Part shown: positions 8,822 to 17,454 of the stretch, one piece after another | How the letters are laid out: the number at the start of each line of letters is the position of its first letter | Numbering within the stretch: the stretch's first letter is position 1 | From: Chelonobacter sp006228105 | GTDB lineage: Bacteria; Pseudomonadota; Gammaproteobacteria; Enterobacterales; Pasteurellaceae | Length of the DNA: 57,780 nucleotides | Assembly (NCBI RefSeq): GCF_006228105.1 | Contig: NZ_VDHH01000011.1 | Strand: one strand, 5' to 3' | Position numbers and translations under genes: made by a program | Notes under the pieces: generated by a model | Database searches by the model: none | What the model was told of the DNA's origin: nothing | The model's input: only the letters and a program-made list of their open reading frames with translations

Positions 8822-10120
8822 ATGCAGCCGGAAAACATATCGATAGAGAATATGCAAACAAATAAACATTTAAGCCGGACACGTTTCAGCGATTTCCCGA
8901 TCAACCCTCAGGTGCTTGCCGCCTTGGAGGACAGTGGTTTTGAATATTGCACCCCGATTCAGGCATTGACATTGCCGTTAACCTTGGCGGGCAAAGACGT
9001 TGCCGGACAGGCGCAAACCGGAACCGGCAAAACCATTGCGTTTTTGATTGCAACGTTTCACCGTTTGCTGAGCCAGCAAACTGATGGAGCACAGTATCAG
9101 CATAATCAACCCAGAGCATTGATTTTAGCGCCAACGAGGGAGTTGGCGGTGCAAATTGACAGTGATGCCGCAAAACTGGTGGGGCGTACCGGGCTGAAAA
9201 CCGCACTTGCCTATGGCGGGGACGGTTATGACAAACAGTTGAAAGCAATTGAAAACGGGGTGGATATTTTAATCGGCACCACCGGACGAGTGATTGACTA
9301 CGTTAAACAAGGCATTATCAATTTGGATAAAGTGCAGGTGGTGGTGCTGGACGAAGCTGATCGGATGTTCGATTTGGGCTTTATTCGTGACATTCGTTAT
9401 CTGATGCGAAAATGTCCATCGGTGCAACAGCGGTTGACGCTACTGTTCTCCGCCACGCTCTCTTTCCGAGTGCGTGAGTTGGCGTTTGAAGACATGAATC
9501 AAGCGGAGTACATTGAAGTTGAACCGCTGCAAAAAACCGGACACCGCATCACCGAAGAGCTGTTTTATCCGTCTAATCAGGATAAAATGCCGTTGCTACA
9601 AACCTTGTTGGAAGAGGAGTGGCCGGAACGTTGTATTATTTTTGCCAACACCAAACACCAGTGTGAAGCAATTTGGGGTTATTTGGCGGCAGACGGGCAT
9701 CGGGTCGGGTTGCTGACCGGTGATGTGGCGCAGAAAAAACGCTTGGCGTTGTTGGAAAAATTCACCCAAGGCGAATTGGATATTCTGGTGGCAACCGATG
9801 TTGCCGCACGCGGTTTACATATTCCGGCGGTGACCCATGTGTTCAACTATGATTTGCCGGATGACTGTGAAGACTATGTGCACCGTATCGGGCGTACCGG
9901 ACGAGCCGGTGAAAGTGGTAAATCGATCAGTTTTGCCTGTGAAGCCTACGCTATGAATTTACCGGCAATCGAAAGCTATATCGATCACACTATTCCGGTC
10001 AGCCAGTATGACGCTGACTCGTTATTGCAGGATCTGCCAAAACCGTTTCGTCTGCGACGCAGCAGCTCAGTCAGCCGAGTAAATCAAAAACGGGGACACA
10101 AAAAGCCTGGCATGCGTTAA
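8822..10120 (+). CDS. rhlB: ATP-dependent RNA helicase RhlB
   Basis: This DEAD-box helicase unwinds structured RNA and in Gammaproteobacteria works with RNase E in the degradosome. It has the Q motif (TPIQALTLPL), motif I AQTGTGKT, Ia PTRELA, II DEAD, III SAT, V ATDVAARGLH and VI HRIGRTGR. The C-terminal tail is basic. The product is 432 residues from the ATG at 8822; the internal ATG at 8852 matches the usual N-terminus (MQTNKHLSRTRFSDF) better, so the first ten residues may not be translated. It is followed 84 bp later by rsfS. Confidence 0.95.
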   Translation: MQPENISIENMQTNKHLSRTRFSDFPINPQVLAALEDSGFEYCTPIQALTLPLTLAGKDVAGQAQTGTGKTIAFLIATFHRLLSQQTDGAQYQHNQPRALILAPTRELAVQIDSDAAKLVGRTGLKTALAYGGDGYDKQLKAIENGVDILIGTTGRVIDYVKQGIINLDKVQVVVLDEADRMFDLGFIRDIRYLMRKCPSVQQRLTLLFSATLSFRVRELAFEDMNQAEYIEVEPLQKTGHRITEELFYPSNQDKMPLLQTLLEEEWPERCIIFANTKHQCEAIWGYLAADGHRVGLLTGDVAQKKRLALLEKFTQGELDILVATDVAARGLHIPAVTHVFNYDLPDDCEDYVHRIGRTGRAGESGKSISFACEAYAMNLPAIESYIDHTIPVSQYDADSLLQDLPKPFRLRRSSSVSRVNQKRGHKKPGMR

Positions 10121-10204
10121 TCCACTATATATTAAATTAAGCATTTTTTAAGCTTGAGTCGGTATAACTGATATGGCTCAAGCGGATTTGAACAAGTTAG
10201 TTGA

Positions 10205-10564
10205 ATGAGGAAACTTTTGCAAAATTCATTAGTCAAAGCAGTCATTGAGATTTTAGATGACTTAAAAGCAAGCGATATTAGTATTTTAGATGACTTAAAA
10301 GCAAGCGATATTAGTATTTTCGATGTACGAGCCAACAACGGTATCACGGATAATATGGTGATTTGCACCGGTACATCCAGCCGTCATGTCGGCTCGATTG
10401 CGCAAAATCTCACCGAGAGCTGCAAACAGCAGGGGATAGAGTCTTTTGGTAGCGAGGGTGTTGCAACCGCTGATTGGATTGTGGTGGACTTTGGGCAGGT
10501 GATTGTGCATGTGATGCAGCAAGAAAGCCGTGATCTGTATCAGTTGGAAAAACTCTGGGGCTAG
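10205..10564 (+). CDS. rsfS: Ribosomal silencing factor RsfS with internal duplication
   Basis: RsfS binds ribosomal protein L14 (uL14) and blocks subunit joining in starvation. The core ICTGTSSRHVGSIA, ADWIVVDFGQVIVHVMQQESRDLYQLEKLW is typical. An 11-residue segment, ILDDLKASDIS, occurs twice in a row near the N-terminus because of a perfect 33-bp tandem duplication (10250-10315); relatives have one copy. The frame is kept, so the protein is probably made with one extra helix turn region. Start: the ATG at 10205 has no ribosome site, whereas the TTG at 10217 is preceded by GAGGA at good spacing and fits the family N-terminus; the TTG is probably used. rlmH follows after 9 bp, a conserved pair. 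Confidence 0.93.
   Translation: MRKLLQNSLVKAVIEILDDLKASDISILDDLKASDISIFDVRANNGITDNMVICTGTSSRHVGSIAQNLTESCKQQGIESFGSEGVATADWIVVDFGQVIVHVMQQESRDLYQLEKLWG
10250..10315 (+). repeat. Perfect 33-bp tandem duplication inside rsfS
   Basis: Units 10250-10282 and 10283-10315 are identical, each encoding ILDDLKASDIS. The length is a multiple of three, so the frame is maintained. Absence of any mismatch suggests a recent slippage or unequal recombination event, or an assembly artefact. Confidence 0.9.
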
Positions 10565-10573
10565 CCACAGCAG

Positions 10574-11044
10574 ATGAAAATTCAGCTTATTGCGGTCGGC
10601 ACCAAAATGCCGGCTTGGGTAACCAGCGGCTTTGAAGAGTATCAGCGCCGTTTTCCAAAAGACATGCCGTTTGAACTGGTGGAAATTGCCGCCGGAAAGC
10701 GTGGTAAGAATGCCGATATCAAACGGATTTTAGAGAAAGAAGGCGAGCAAATGCTGGCAGTTTGTGGCAAAAATAGCATGATTGTCAGCTTAGATATTCC
10801 CGGAAAACCGTGGACCACCGAGCAATTGGCAGAGCAGTTGGAAAGTTGGAAAAATGACGGTAGAGATGTGTGTTTATTGATTGGCGGACCAGAAGGGCTG
10901 TCGCCGCAATGTAAACAGGCTGCGGAGCGCAGTTGGTCGCTTTCGCCCTTAACTTTACCGCATCCGTTAGTTCGGGTCGTGGTGGCGGAAAGCTTGTACC
11001 GCGCTTGGAGTTTGACCACTAACCATCCGTATCATCGTGAATAG
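10574..11044 (+). CDS. rlmH: 23S rRNA pseudouridine-1915 N3-methyltransferase RlmH
   Basis: This SPOUT-fold enzyme methylates pseudouridine 1915 in helix 69 of 23S rRNA. The 156-residue protein has the SAM-binding knot elements LLIGGPEGLSP and the C-terminal tail RVVVAESLYRAWSLTTNHPYHRE. It starts at an ATG just after rsfS (9-bp gap), so both ribosome-related genes are probably translated from one mRNA. mrdA begins 29 bp later, linking this pair to the cell-shape genes as in H. influenzae and E. coli. Confidence 0.96.
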   Translation: MKIQLIAVGTKMPAWVTSGFEEYQRRFPKDMPFELVEIAAGKRGKNADIKRILEKEGEQMLAVCGKNSMIVSLDIPGKPWTTEQLAEQLESWKNDGRDVCLLIGGPEGLSPQCKQAAERSWSLSPLTLPHPLVRVVVAESLYRAWSLTTNHPYHRE

Positions 11045-11073
11045 TATTAAACAGCAGAGCTGACAGTAGTAGC

Positions 11074-12972
11074 ATGGCAAGAGAAATTATTCGAGATAAT
11101 AAAGCAGAACAAAACCTGTTTTTACGCCGGGTGCTGGTGGCGTTTATCGGCGTTTTAGGGCTGCTTTCGTTGTTATTGCTGAATGTTTATCATCTGCAAA
11201 TCAGAGACTATGAAAATTACCAAACCCGTTCCAACGGTAATCGGATCAAATTATTGCCGGTGGCGCCAACCAGAGGCTTGATCTACGATCGTAATAATAA
11301 AGTGTTGGCAGAGAATTTGACCTTTTTCGGGCTATATATCGTGCCGGAAAAAACCGAGAATTTACAACAGACCTACGATGCACTGCGGCAAGTGGTCGGT
11401 TTGACCGATGAAGATATTGAAGCCTTTGCCAAAGAGCGGCGCAGAAATTCGCGCTATACACCGATTTTATTAAAATCCGATCTGACCGAGGAGCAAATCG
11501 CGCGTTTTTCAGTTGATCAGCACAATTTTCCTAGTTTGGAAATTCGTCCGTATTTTAAACGACACTATCCTTATGGTGAAGATTTGACCCATATTTTGGG
11601 CTATGTAGCAAAAATTAATGATAAAGATATTGAGCGTTTGCGAGACGAAGATGCGCTGGCAAATTATGCCGGAACCAATGATATCGGGAAGCTGGGAATT
11701 GAGCGTTACTACGAAACCCAGCTGCACGGCGAGGTCGGTTTTGAAGAGGTAGAAGTCAATAACCGCGGCAAAGTGATCCGCACATTGCGCCAGCAACCGG
11801 CCGTATCCGGTAAAAGTATCAAATTGACGATTGATTTGGATCTGCAACGCTACATTCGTCAACAATTGGAAGGGCGACGTGGTGCTGTAGTGGTGTTGGA
11901 TCCGCGTGACAACAGCGTGCTGGCGATGGTGTCGAGTCCGAGTTATGACAATAATTTGTTTGTCGGTGGCATCTCTTCTACCGATTATAACGGCTTACTA
12001 AACGATCCTGATCGTCCGTTGTACAGTCGCACCACACAAGGCGCATTTCCGCCGGCTTCCACGGTTAAGCCATTTATCGCAGTAGCGGCGCTACAAGACG
12101 GTATCATCACCACCAACAGTACGATTTTTGATCCGGGTTATTGGATTTTACCGGGAACAGAACGACGTTATCGCGATTGGCTAAAGAGCGGTCACGGGCG
12201 TCTGAATTTGAATAAAGCGATTATGGAATCGGCCGATACCTATTTTTATCAATTGATTTACGATATGGGGATCAATCGTTTTTCTGAGTGGATGAAGCGG
12301 TTTGGTTTTGGTATGCCGACCGGGATTGATATTCGTGAAGAGACCAGTGGCGTGATGCCGACCCGTGAGTGGAAGCAGCAACGGTATAAAAAACCGTGGG
12401 TAATCGGTGATACGATTCCGGTCGGTATCGGCCAAGGTTATTGGACCTCAACACCGTTGCAGTTGACCAAAGCGCTAAGCGTTTTGATTAACAACGGCAA
12501 AGTGATGACACCGCACTTTATGCAGGAAGTGATCGGCAATGAGATTGAACCGTACCGCGATCCGAAGCTGTATGACGATATCGACGGGGTTCCTCAAGCC
12601 TATTGGAATGCGGCGAAAACCGGTATGTACAGTGTGTTATACGGCAGCAGCGGCACAGCCAGAAAAGTGTTCACTAATATGCCTTATCTGGCGGCGGGTA
12701 AATCGGGAACCGCACAGGTGTTTGGGTTGAAAGAGAATCAAAAATATGATGCTTCCAGTCTGGCTTCGCATCTGCATGACCACGCGTGGTTTATCGCTTA
12801 TGCGCCTTATAACAACCCGACGATTGCGTTGTCGATCTTTTTGGAAAATGCCGGCGGTGGTTCCAGTCAGGCGGCGCCATTGGCGCGTGCGATTATGGAC
12901 CATTATTTATTGGATATGGGATATTTGAAGCAAAGTGCGGTGGCAACCGAAAGCGGGCAAAACAATGAGTGA
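11074..12972 (+). CDS. mrdA: Penicillin-binding protein 2 (elongasome transpeptidase)
   Basis: PBP2 cross-links peptidoglycan during rod-shaped growth. The 632-residue protein has one N-terminal membrane anchor (about residues 18-40), a pedestal/dimerisation domain, and a transpeptidase domain with active-site Ser329 in STVK, the SAD motif in ESADTYF, and KSGTAQ. The ATG start is clear. rodA overlaps its stop codon by 8 bp, which suggests translational coupling of the transpeptidase with its partner glycosyltransferase. Confidence 0.97.
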   Translation: MAREIIRDNKAEQNLFLRRVLVAFIGVLGLLSLLLLNVYHLQIRDYENYQTRSNGNRIKLLPVAPTRGLIYDRNNKVLAENLTFFGLYIVPEKTENLQQTYDALRQVVGLTDEDIEAFAKERRRNSRYTPILLKSDLTEEQIARFSVDQHNFPSLEIRPYFKRHYPYGEDLTHILGYVAKINDKDIERLRDEDALANYAGTNDIGKLGIERYYETQLHGEVGFEEVEVNNRGKVIRTLRQQPAVSGKSIKLTIDLDLQRYIRQQLEGRRGAVVVLDPRDNSVLAMVSSPSYDNNLFVGGISSTDYNGLLNDPDRPLYSRTTQGAFPPASTVKPFIAVAALQDGIITTNSTIFDPGYWILPGTERRYRDWLKSGHGRLNLNKAIMESADTYFYQLIYDMGINRFSEWMKRFGFGMPTGIDIREETSGVMPTREWKQQRYKKPWVIGDTIPVGIGQGYWTSTPLQLTKALSVLINNGKVMTPHFMQEVIGNEIEPYRDPKLYDDIDGVPQAYWNAAKTGMYSVLYGSSGTARKVFTNMPYLAAGKSGTAQVFGLKENQKYDASSLASHLHDHAWFIAYAPYNNPTIALSIFLENAGGGSSQAAPLARAIMDHYLLDMGYLKQSAVATESGQNNE

Positions 12973-14080
12973 CGAAAAGAATTTTTTTAGTGCGCTTTGG
13001 CAGCGCTTTCATTTAGATTTTTTGCTGTTTGTCGGACTATTGGCGATCAGCGGTTATGGTTTGATGGTGCTGTATAGCGCTTCTGGCGGCAGCGAAGTGA
13101 TGTTCCGTAGCCGGATTATCCAAATTGCATTAGGATTCGGTGTAATGTTGGTAATGGCGCAGTTGCCGTTGCGTTTTTACGAAAAAATTGCCCCTTATCT
13201 GTATGTGGTGGCTGTGGTGATGTTGTTGTTGGTTGATCTGATTGGTATTACCAGCAAAGGCGCACAGCGTTGGTTGGATTTAGGATTATTTCGGTTCCAG
13301 CCTTCAGAGATCGTGAAACTGTCAGTGCCGTTGATGGTGGCAGTGTATTTAGGACGGAGAAAACTACCGCCGACCCTCACGGATACCTTGATTGCGCTGG
13401 TGTTGGTGTTTGTGCCGACCATATTGGTTGCGATTCAGCCCGATTTAGGAACATCGATTTTAGTTAGCGCCTCCGGCATATTTGTTGTATTCTTAGCCGG
13501 TATGAGCTGGCGCTTGATCGCCGCCGCTGTTGTCGGATTGGCAGGATTTATACCGGTGATGTGGTATTTCCTGATGTATGACTACCAACGGACACGGGTA
13601 ATGACGTTGTTGGACCCTGAATCGGATCCACTAGGGGCGGGCTATCATATTATTCAGTCTAAGATCGCCATCGGCTCCGGCGGGCTGTTTGGCAAAGGCT
13701 GGATGCAAGGGACACAGTCTCAATTGGAATTTTTGCCGGAACCGCATACGGATTTTATTTTTGCGGTGTTAAGTGAGGAACACGGTATGGTCGGCGTCTT
13801 AGTCTTGCTGACCATTTATATGTTTATTATTATTCGGGGATTGATCATCGCTGCCAAAGCGCAAACGGCGTCGGGCAGAATTTTAGCAGGTGCAATCACC
13901 TTAATCTTTTTTGTATATATTTTCGTTAATATCGGAATGGTAAGTGGAATTTTACCGGTGGTCGGTGTTCCTTTACCGCTAGTGAGTTATGGCGGAACTT
14001 CGTTTGTGACCTTGATGGCAGGCTTTGGTCTGATGATGTCGATTTATAGTCACAAACGCAGCCTGACGCATTTTAGATAA
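12965..14080 (+). CDS. rodA: SEDS glycosyltransferase RodA
   Basis: RodA polymerises glycan strands from lipid II in the elongasome with PBP2. From the ATG at 12965 the product is 371 residues, the family length, with about ten membrane segments and conserved blocks ITSKGAQRWLDLG, QPDLGTSIL and EEHGMVGV. The catalytic Asp region (LPEPHTDFIFAVLSEE) is intact. The start overlaps the end of mrdA (ATGAGTGA). An in-frame ATG 30 bp upstream lies inside mrdA and is less likely. rlpA follows after 32 bp. Confidence 0.96.
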   Translation: MSDEKNFFSALWQRFHLDFLLFVGLLAISGYGLMVLYSASGGSEVMFRSRIIQIALGFGVMLVMAQLPLRFYEKIAPYLYVVAVVMLLLVDLIGITSKGAQRWLDLGLFRFQPSEIVKLSVPLMVAVYLGRRKLPPTLTDTLIALVLVFVPTILVAIQPDLGTSILVSASGIFVVFLAGMSWRLIAAAVVGLAGFIPVMWYFLMYDYQRTRVMTLLDPESDPLGAGYHIIQSKIAIGSGGLFGKGWMQGTQSQLEFLPEPHTDFIFAVLSEEHGMVGVLVLLTIYMFIIIRGLIIAAKAQTASGRILAGAITLIFFVYIFVNIGMVSGILPVVGVPLPLVSYGGTSFVTLMAGFGLMMSIYSHKRSLTHFR

Positions 14081-14112
14081 ATACAATCTTAACGTCAAAA
14101 TAGGAAATTTTT

Positions 14113-15051
14113 ATGACATTTTTAAAATCAACCATCTATGGCTGTTTAATGATGTTTGCAATCGCCATCAATGTACAAGCTGCGACATCGACACAGAACT
14201 TGTTTGGTGTAAGCGGGCCCAAAAAATTAACGGCGACTGCGCAAACTGCGCAGAGCCAAACTTATAAAGTGAAAGGAAAAACCTATCAAACCCTGAACCG
14301 TGATACGTCAAAAGAGTATTCAATGACCGGTACGGCAAGTTTTTATGCCAGTAAATTTCATGGACGTAAAACCTCTAACGGGGAAATTTATAACGAAAAT
14401 TTGATGACGGCAGCACATAAACGTTTGCCGATTCCTTCTTATGTATTGGTGACCAATGTTAAAAACGGTCGTCAAGTCGTGGTACGCATCAATGATCGCG
14501 GACCGTTTGTCGGTGATCGTAAAATCGACTTATCCAAAGCAGCTGCTCGAGAGTTAGGCATGTTGGCTAAAGGCACGGCACAGGTGAAAATGGAAGTGGT
14601 GCATGTGGATAAAAACGGCAAAATTAGCGGACCGGGTGGGGAAAAACTGACTGAGCTGGCAAAAAATAAAAATTTGCCATTGCCGCAAGCAAATCAACCA
14701 ATGTCGATACAGTTGGCAGACAATAAGCCCGTCAATGCGAAATCTCAATCCCAAGACCGCACTTCAAGCGCTGCGGTAGTCGCCAGCAATGGCAATAAAG
14801 TGCGGTTGAGTAATGAAACGAAATTAGAGTATGAACTACAAAGCGTGAATCTTGATAGTAATGCAGAAGCCAAAGCCTTGATCGCTCAGCTGTCGATGAA
14901 AAATGTCAACAGTGAAATTATTCAAGATGGTAGCCGTTTTAAGGTTAAATTTGGACCCATTGCTTCACGTGAAAGTGTTAATCAGTTAAAAACTGAGTTG
15001 GTGCAGAACGGGCAGCACGATAATATTTTGTACTCTTATAACGCTAAATAA
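14113..15051 (+). CDS. rlpA: RlpA-like septal lytic transglycosylase
   Basis: RlpA proteins cleave or bind denuded glycan strands. The 312-residue product has a signal peptide (cleavage probably after VQA, residue 23), a double-psi beta-barrel domain (about residues 70-160; GTASFYASKFHGRKTSNGE, AAHKRLP, RINDRGPF with the acidic and His residues of the family) and a C-terminal SPOR domain (about 235-312). E. coli RlpA is a lipoprotein. Here the only early cysteine (Cys11) sits too close to the N-terminus for a normal lipobox, so the protein may be soluble in the periplasm. The gene sits between rodA and dacA. Confidence 0.92.
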   Translation: MTFLKSTIYGCLMMFAIAINVQAATSTQNLFGVSGPKKLTATAQTAQSQTYKVKGKTYQTLNRDTSKEYSMTGTASFYASKFHGRKTSNGEIYNENLMTAAHKRLPIPSYVLVTNVKNGRQVVVRINDRGPFVGDRKIDLSKAAARELGMLAKGTAQVKMEVVHVDKNGKISGPGGEKLTELAKNKNLPLPQANQPMSIQLADNKPVNAKSQSQDRTSSAAVVASNGNKVRLSNETKLEYELQSVNLDSNAEAKALIAQLSMKNVNSEIIQDGSRFKVKFGPIASRESVNQLKTELVQNGQHDNILYSYNAK

Positions 15052-15092
15052 TGATTTTAACCACTGTTTGTCAAGAAAGGATTTTGTTTGCT

Positions 15093-16277
15093 ATGTTTTA
15101 TAGAAGTAAAGTAAAAACGACGTTGTTAGCAACGGGGCTGCTGTTTGCCACTTCAGGTTTTGCTGCCGATGAGGCGGTTCAGTTCAATATTGCCCCGCCA
15201 CAATTAAACGCACAAACGTTTATTTTGATGGATTATCACACCGGTGCGGTGTTGGCTGCGAAAGATCCGGATCAACGCCAAGCACCGGCTAGTTTGACTA
15301 AAATTATGACCAGTTATGTGGTCGGCGATGCGATCAAGCAAGGTAAAATCCGCAATGACGACATGGTTACCGTAAGTGAGAATGCTTGGGGGCGCAATTT
15401 CCCAGGTTCCTCGAAAATGTTCTTGAATGTGAATCAACAGGTTAGTGTCAGCGATTTAAATCACGGTATTATCATTGCTTCCGGCAATGATGCCTGTGTT
15501 GCTATTGCTGAGCACCTGGCTGGCACCGAAAAGAATTTTATTGATATGATGAACCAATATGTGCAGAAATTTGGGTTAAAAAACACTTATTTTGCGACAG
15601 TGCACGGCTTGGATACGGAGAATCAGTACTCTTCTTCGCGCGATATGGCCATTATGGCATCGCATATGATCCGCGATTTACCGGAAGAGTATGCGATCCA
15701 TTCCCAAAAAGAGTTTACCTTTAACAAAATTAAACAGCAGAACCGCAATGGTTTATTGTGGGATAAAACGTTGACCGTGGACGGTGTTAAAACCGGGCAT
15801 ACTGATCAAGCCGGTTATAACTTGGTTGCTTCTGCGGTGGACGGTGACACCCGTTTTATCACGGTGGTAATGGGCGTACCGACAATCAAAGGGCGTGAAG
15901 TTGAAACCAAAAAACTGTTGCAATGGGGCTTTAATAACTTTGAAACCTTAAAACCGCTGAACGCCGGTACGGTGGTCTCCGAACAGACGATCTACTATGG
16001 TAAAGAGAATAAAGTCAAATTGGGTACTATTGAAAATGGCTATATTACTATTCCAAAAGGCAAACAGGCAGAGTTGAAAGCCCGTTATGAACTGAGTAAA
16101 AAATATTTGGAAGCACCGCTGCAAAAAGGCGATGTGGTCGGACAAGTGATTTATCAATTGGACGGCAAAGATGTGGCGACCATTAATTTGCAAGTGTTGG
16201 AACCGGTGGAAGAAGCGGGTTTCTTCGGCAAAATTATCGACTGGATTATTCTGACAGTCAAAAGCCTGTTTAGTTAA
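15093..16277 (+). CDS. dacA: D-alanyl-D-alanine carboxypeptidase (PBP5/6 type)
   Basis: This periplasmic, membrane-tethered enzyme trims the terminal D-Ala from peptidoglycan stem peptides. The 394-residue protein starts at the ATG at 15093 with the signal peptide ending ...TSGFAADE. The SxxK motif is in APASLTKIM, followed by SGNDACVAIAEH (SGN) and KTGHT. The C-terminus is an amphipathic anchor helix (FGKIIDWIILTVKSLFS). A longer reading frame begins at 15051, but AAGAAAGGA precedes the chosen ATG. It ends at a strong terminator, closing the mrdA-rodA-rlpA-dacA group. Confidence 0.95.
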   Translation: MFYRSKVKTTLLATGLLFATSGFAADEAVQFNIAPPQLNAQTFILMDYHTGAVLAAKDPDQRQAPASLTKIMTSYVVGDAIKQGKIRNDDMVTVSENAWGRNFPGSSKMFLNVNQQVSVSDLNHGIIIASGNDACVAIAEHLAGTEKNFIDMMNQYVQKFGLKNTYFATVHGLDTENQYSSSRDMAIMASHMIRDLPEEYAIHSQKEFTFNKIKQQNRNGLLWDKTLTVDGVKTGHTDQAGYNLVASAVDGDTRFITVVMGVPTIKGREVETKKLLQWGFNNFETLKPLNAGTVVSEQTIYYGKENKVKLGTIENGYITIPKGKQAELKARYELSKKYLEAPLQKGDVVGQVIYQLDGKDVATINLQVLEPVEEAGFFGKIIDWIILTVKSLFS

Positions 16278-16320
16278 GGCTTGAAAATTGGTATGGCAAG
16301 TCCTATTTATTAGCAATCAT

Positions 16321-16346
16321 AAAATCCCTGCCAGTCAGGGATTTTT
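16321..16346 (+). terminator. dacA terminator
   Basis: A 10-bp perfect stem (16321-16330 with 16336-16345, sequence AAAATCCCTG and complement) with a 5-nt loop leads into a T-rich stretch, about 45 bp after dacA. Confidence 0.8.
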
Positions 16347-16377
16347 AATTAACAAACAAACAGATTAAGGACATAAA

Positions 16378-16644
16378 ATGGAAAAAACCAAATTACATGA
16401 ACTACTTGAATTCCCATGCGATTTCCCCTATAAAGTGATGGGCTTGGCGCAGCCGGATTTACAGGATAAAGTGTTGCAAGTGGTGCAGAAACACATTCCG
16501 GGTGATTACGCTCCGACCATCAAACCCAGCAGCAAAGGCAATTATCATTCGGTATCGATTACCGTGAGAGCCGATAATATCGAACAGATTGAAACCCTAT
16601 ATAAAGAGTTGGCAGAGATCGACATTGTCAGAATGGTGTTGTAA
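16378..16644 (+). CDS. ybeD: YbeD/UPF0250 family protein (DUF493)
   Basis: This is a small cytoplasmic protein of 88 residues with an ACT-like fold known from the E. coli YbeD structure. The biochemical role is unsettled; it is almost always next to lipB, suggesting a link to lipoate metabolism. Family hallmarks visible are the N-terminal LLEFPCDFPYKVMGLAQ and the C-terminal IEQIETLYKELAEI...VRMVL. The ATG start is preceded by AAGGAC. It lies between the dacA terminator and lipB. Confidence 0.92.
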   Translation: MEKTKLHELLEFPCDFPYKVMGLAQPDLQDKVLQVVQKHIPGDYAPTIKPSSKGNYHSVSITVRADNIEQIETLYKELAEIDIVRMVL

Positions 16645-16674
16645 CAGCAAAACTCAAAGTGCGGTTTGAATCCA

Positions 16675-17415
16675 ATGAAGAAGCCATCTATGCCATTTTC
16701 ACAACAACAAATAATAGCGCAATCAACAGAACAGCCGATAGCAAATCGTCTCATTGTACGTCAACTGGGCGTTCAGCCTTACGAAACGGTGTGGCAGCAG
16801 ATGCAGCAGTTTACCGATAACCGTGATGACCGCACTTTAGATGAAATCTGGCTGGTGCAACATCTGCCCGTGTTTACTCAAGGGCAGGCAGGTAAAGCGG
16901 AGCATCTGTTGCAGCACTCTACGATTCCGGTGGTACAATCCGATCGCGGTGGACAAATTACTTATCATGCGCCGGGGCAGCAGGTGATGTATGTGCTATT
17001 GGATATCAAACGTAAAAAAACACAAGGCAATAACGTGGCGCATAGCAGCGACTTCAATGTACGCCATTTAGTCTCTGCGTTGGAAGATTGTGTGGTGGCG
17101 ACGTTAGCGGATTATGGTATTCAGGCGTATCCAAAAGCAGACGCACCGGGCGTTTATGTTGATGGGCGTAAAATTTGTTCACTTGGTTTACGCATTCGCC
17201 GTGGTTGCTCGTTTCATGGTTTGGCGTTAAATATCAATATGGATCTAACGCCGTTTAATTATATTAATCCGTGCGGTTATGCTGGTCTGGAAATGTGCCA
17301 GTTGAGCGAATTAATCGGTGATCAGACTTTACTTTGTGAGCAGGTTGCCCCACAATTACTGCAACATTTTATTAACCTAATGGGTTATCAACAGATCCAA
17401 TACGTTGAAAATTAA
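16675..17415 (+). CDS. lipB: Octanoyl-[acyl carrier protein]:protein N-octanoyltransferase
   Basis: LipB moves octanoate from acyl carrier protein to lipoyl domains, the first step of lipoate synthesis. Family blocks are DEIWLVQHLPVFTQG, QSDRGGQITYHAPGQQVMYVL, GRKICSLGLRIRRG (acyl-pocket Lys) and INPCGYAG (catalytic Cys). The start is uncertain: ATG at 16675 or 16690 (AAGAAG lies before the latter) are both possible, and the conserved region begins around RLIVRQLG. A USS sits in the gap after ybeD. lipA follows 39 bp later, so the pathway genes are probably co-expressed. Confidence 0.95.
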   Translation: MKKPSMPFSQQQIIAQSTEQPIANRLIVRQLGVQPYETVWQQMQQFTDNRDDRTLDEIWLVQHLPVFTQGQAGKAEHLLQHSTIPVVQSDRGGQITYHAPGQQVMYVLLDIKRKKTQGNNVAHSSDFNVRHLVSALEDCVVATLADYGIQAYPKADAPGVYVDGRKICSLGLRIRRGCSFHGLALNINMDLTPFNYINPCGYAGLEMCQLSELIGDQTLLCEQVAPQLLQHFINLMGYQQIQYVEN

Positions 17416-17454
17416 TCGAGCCTTAATCCGAATCAAAACAAATCGAGAGCTATA

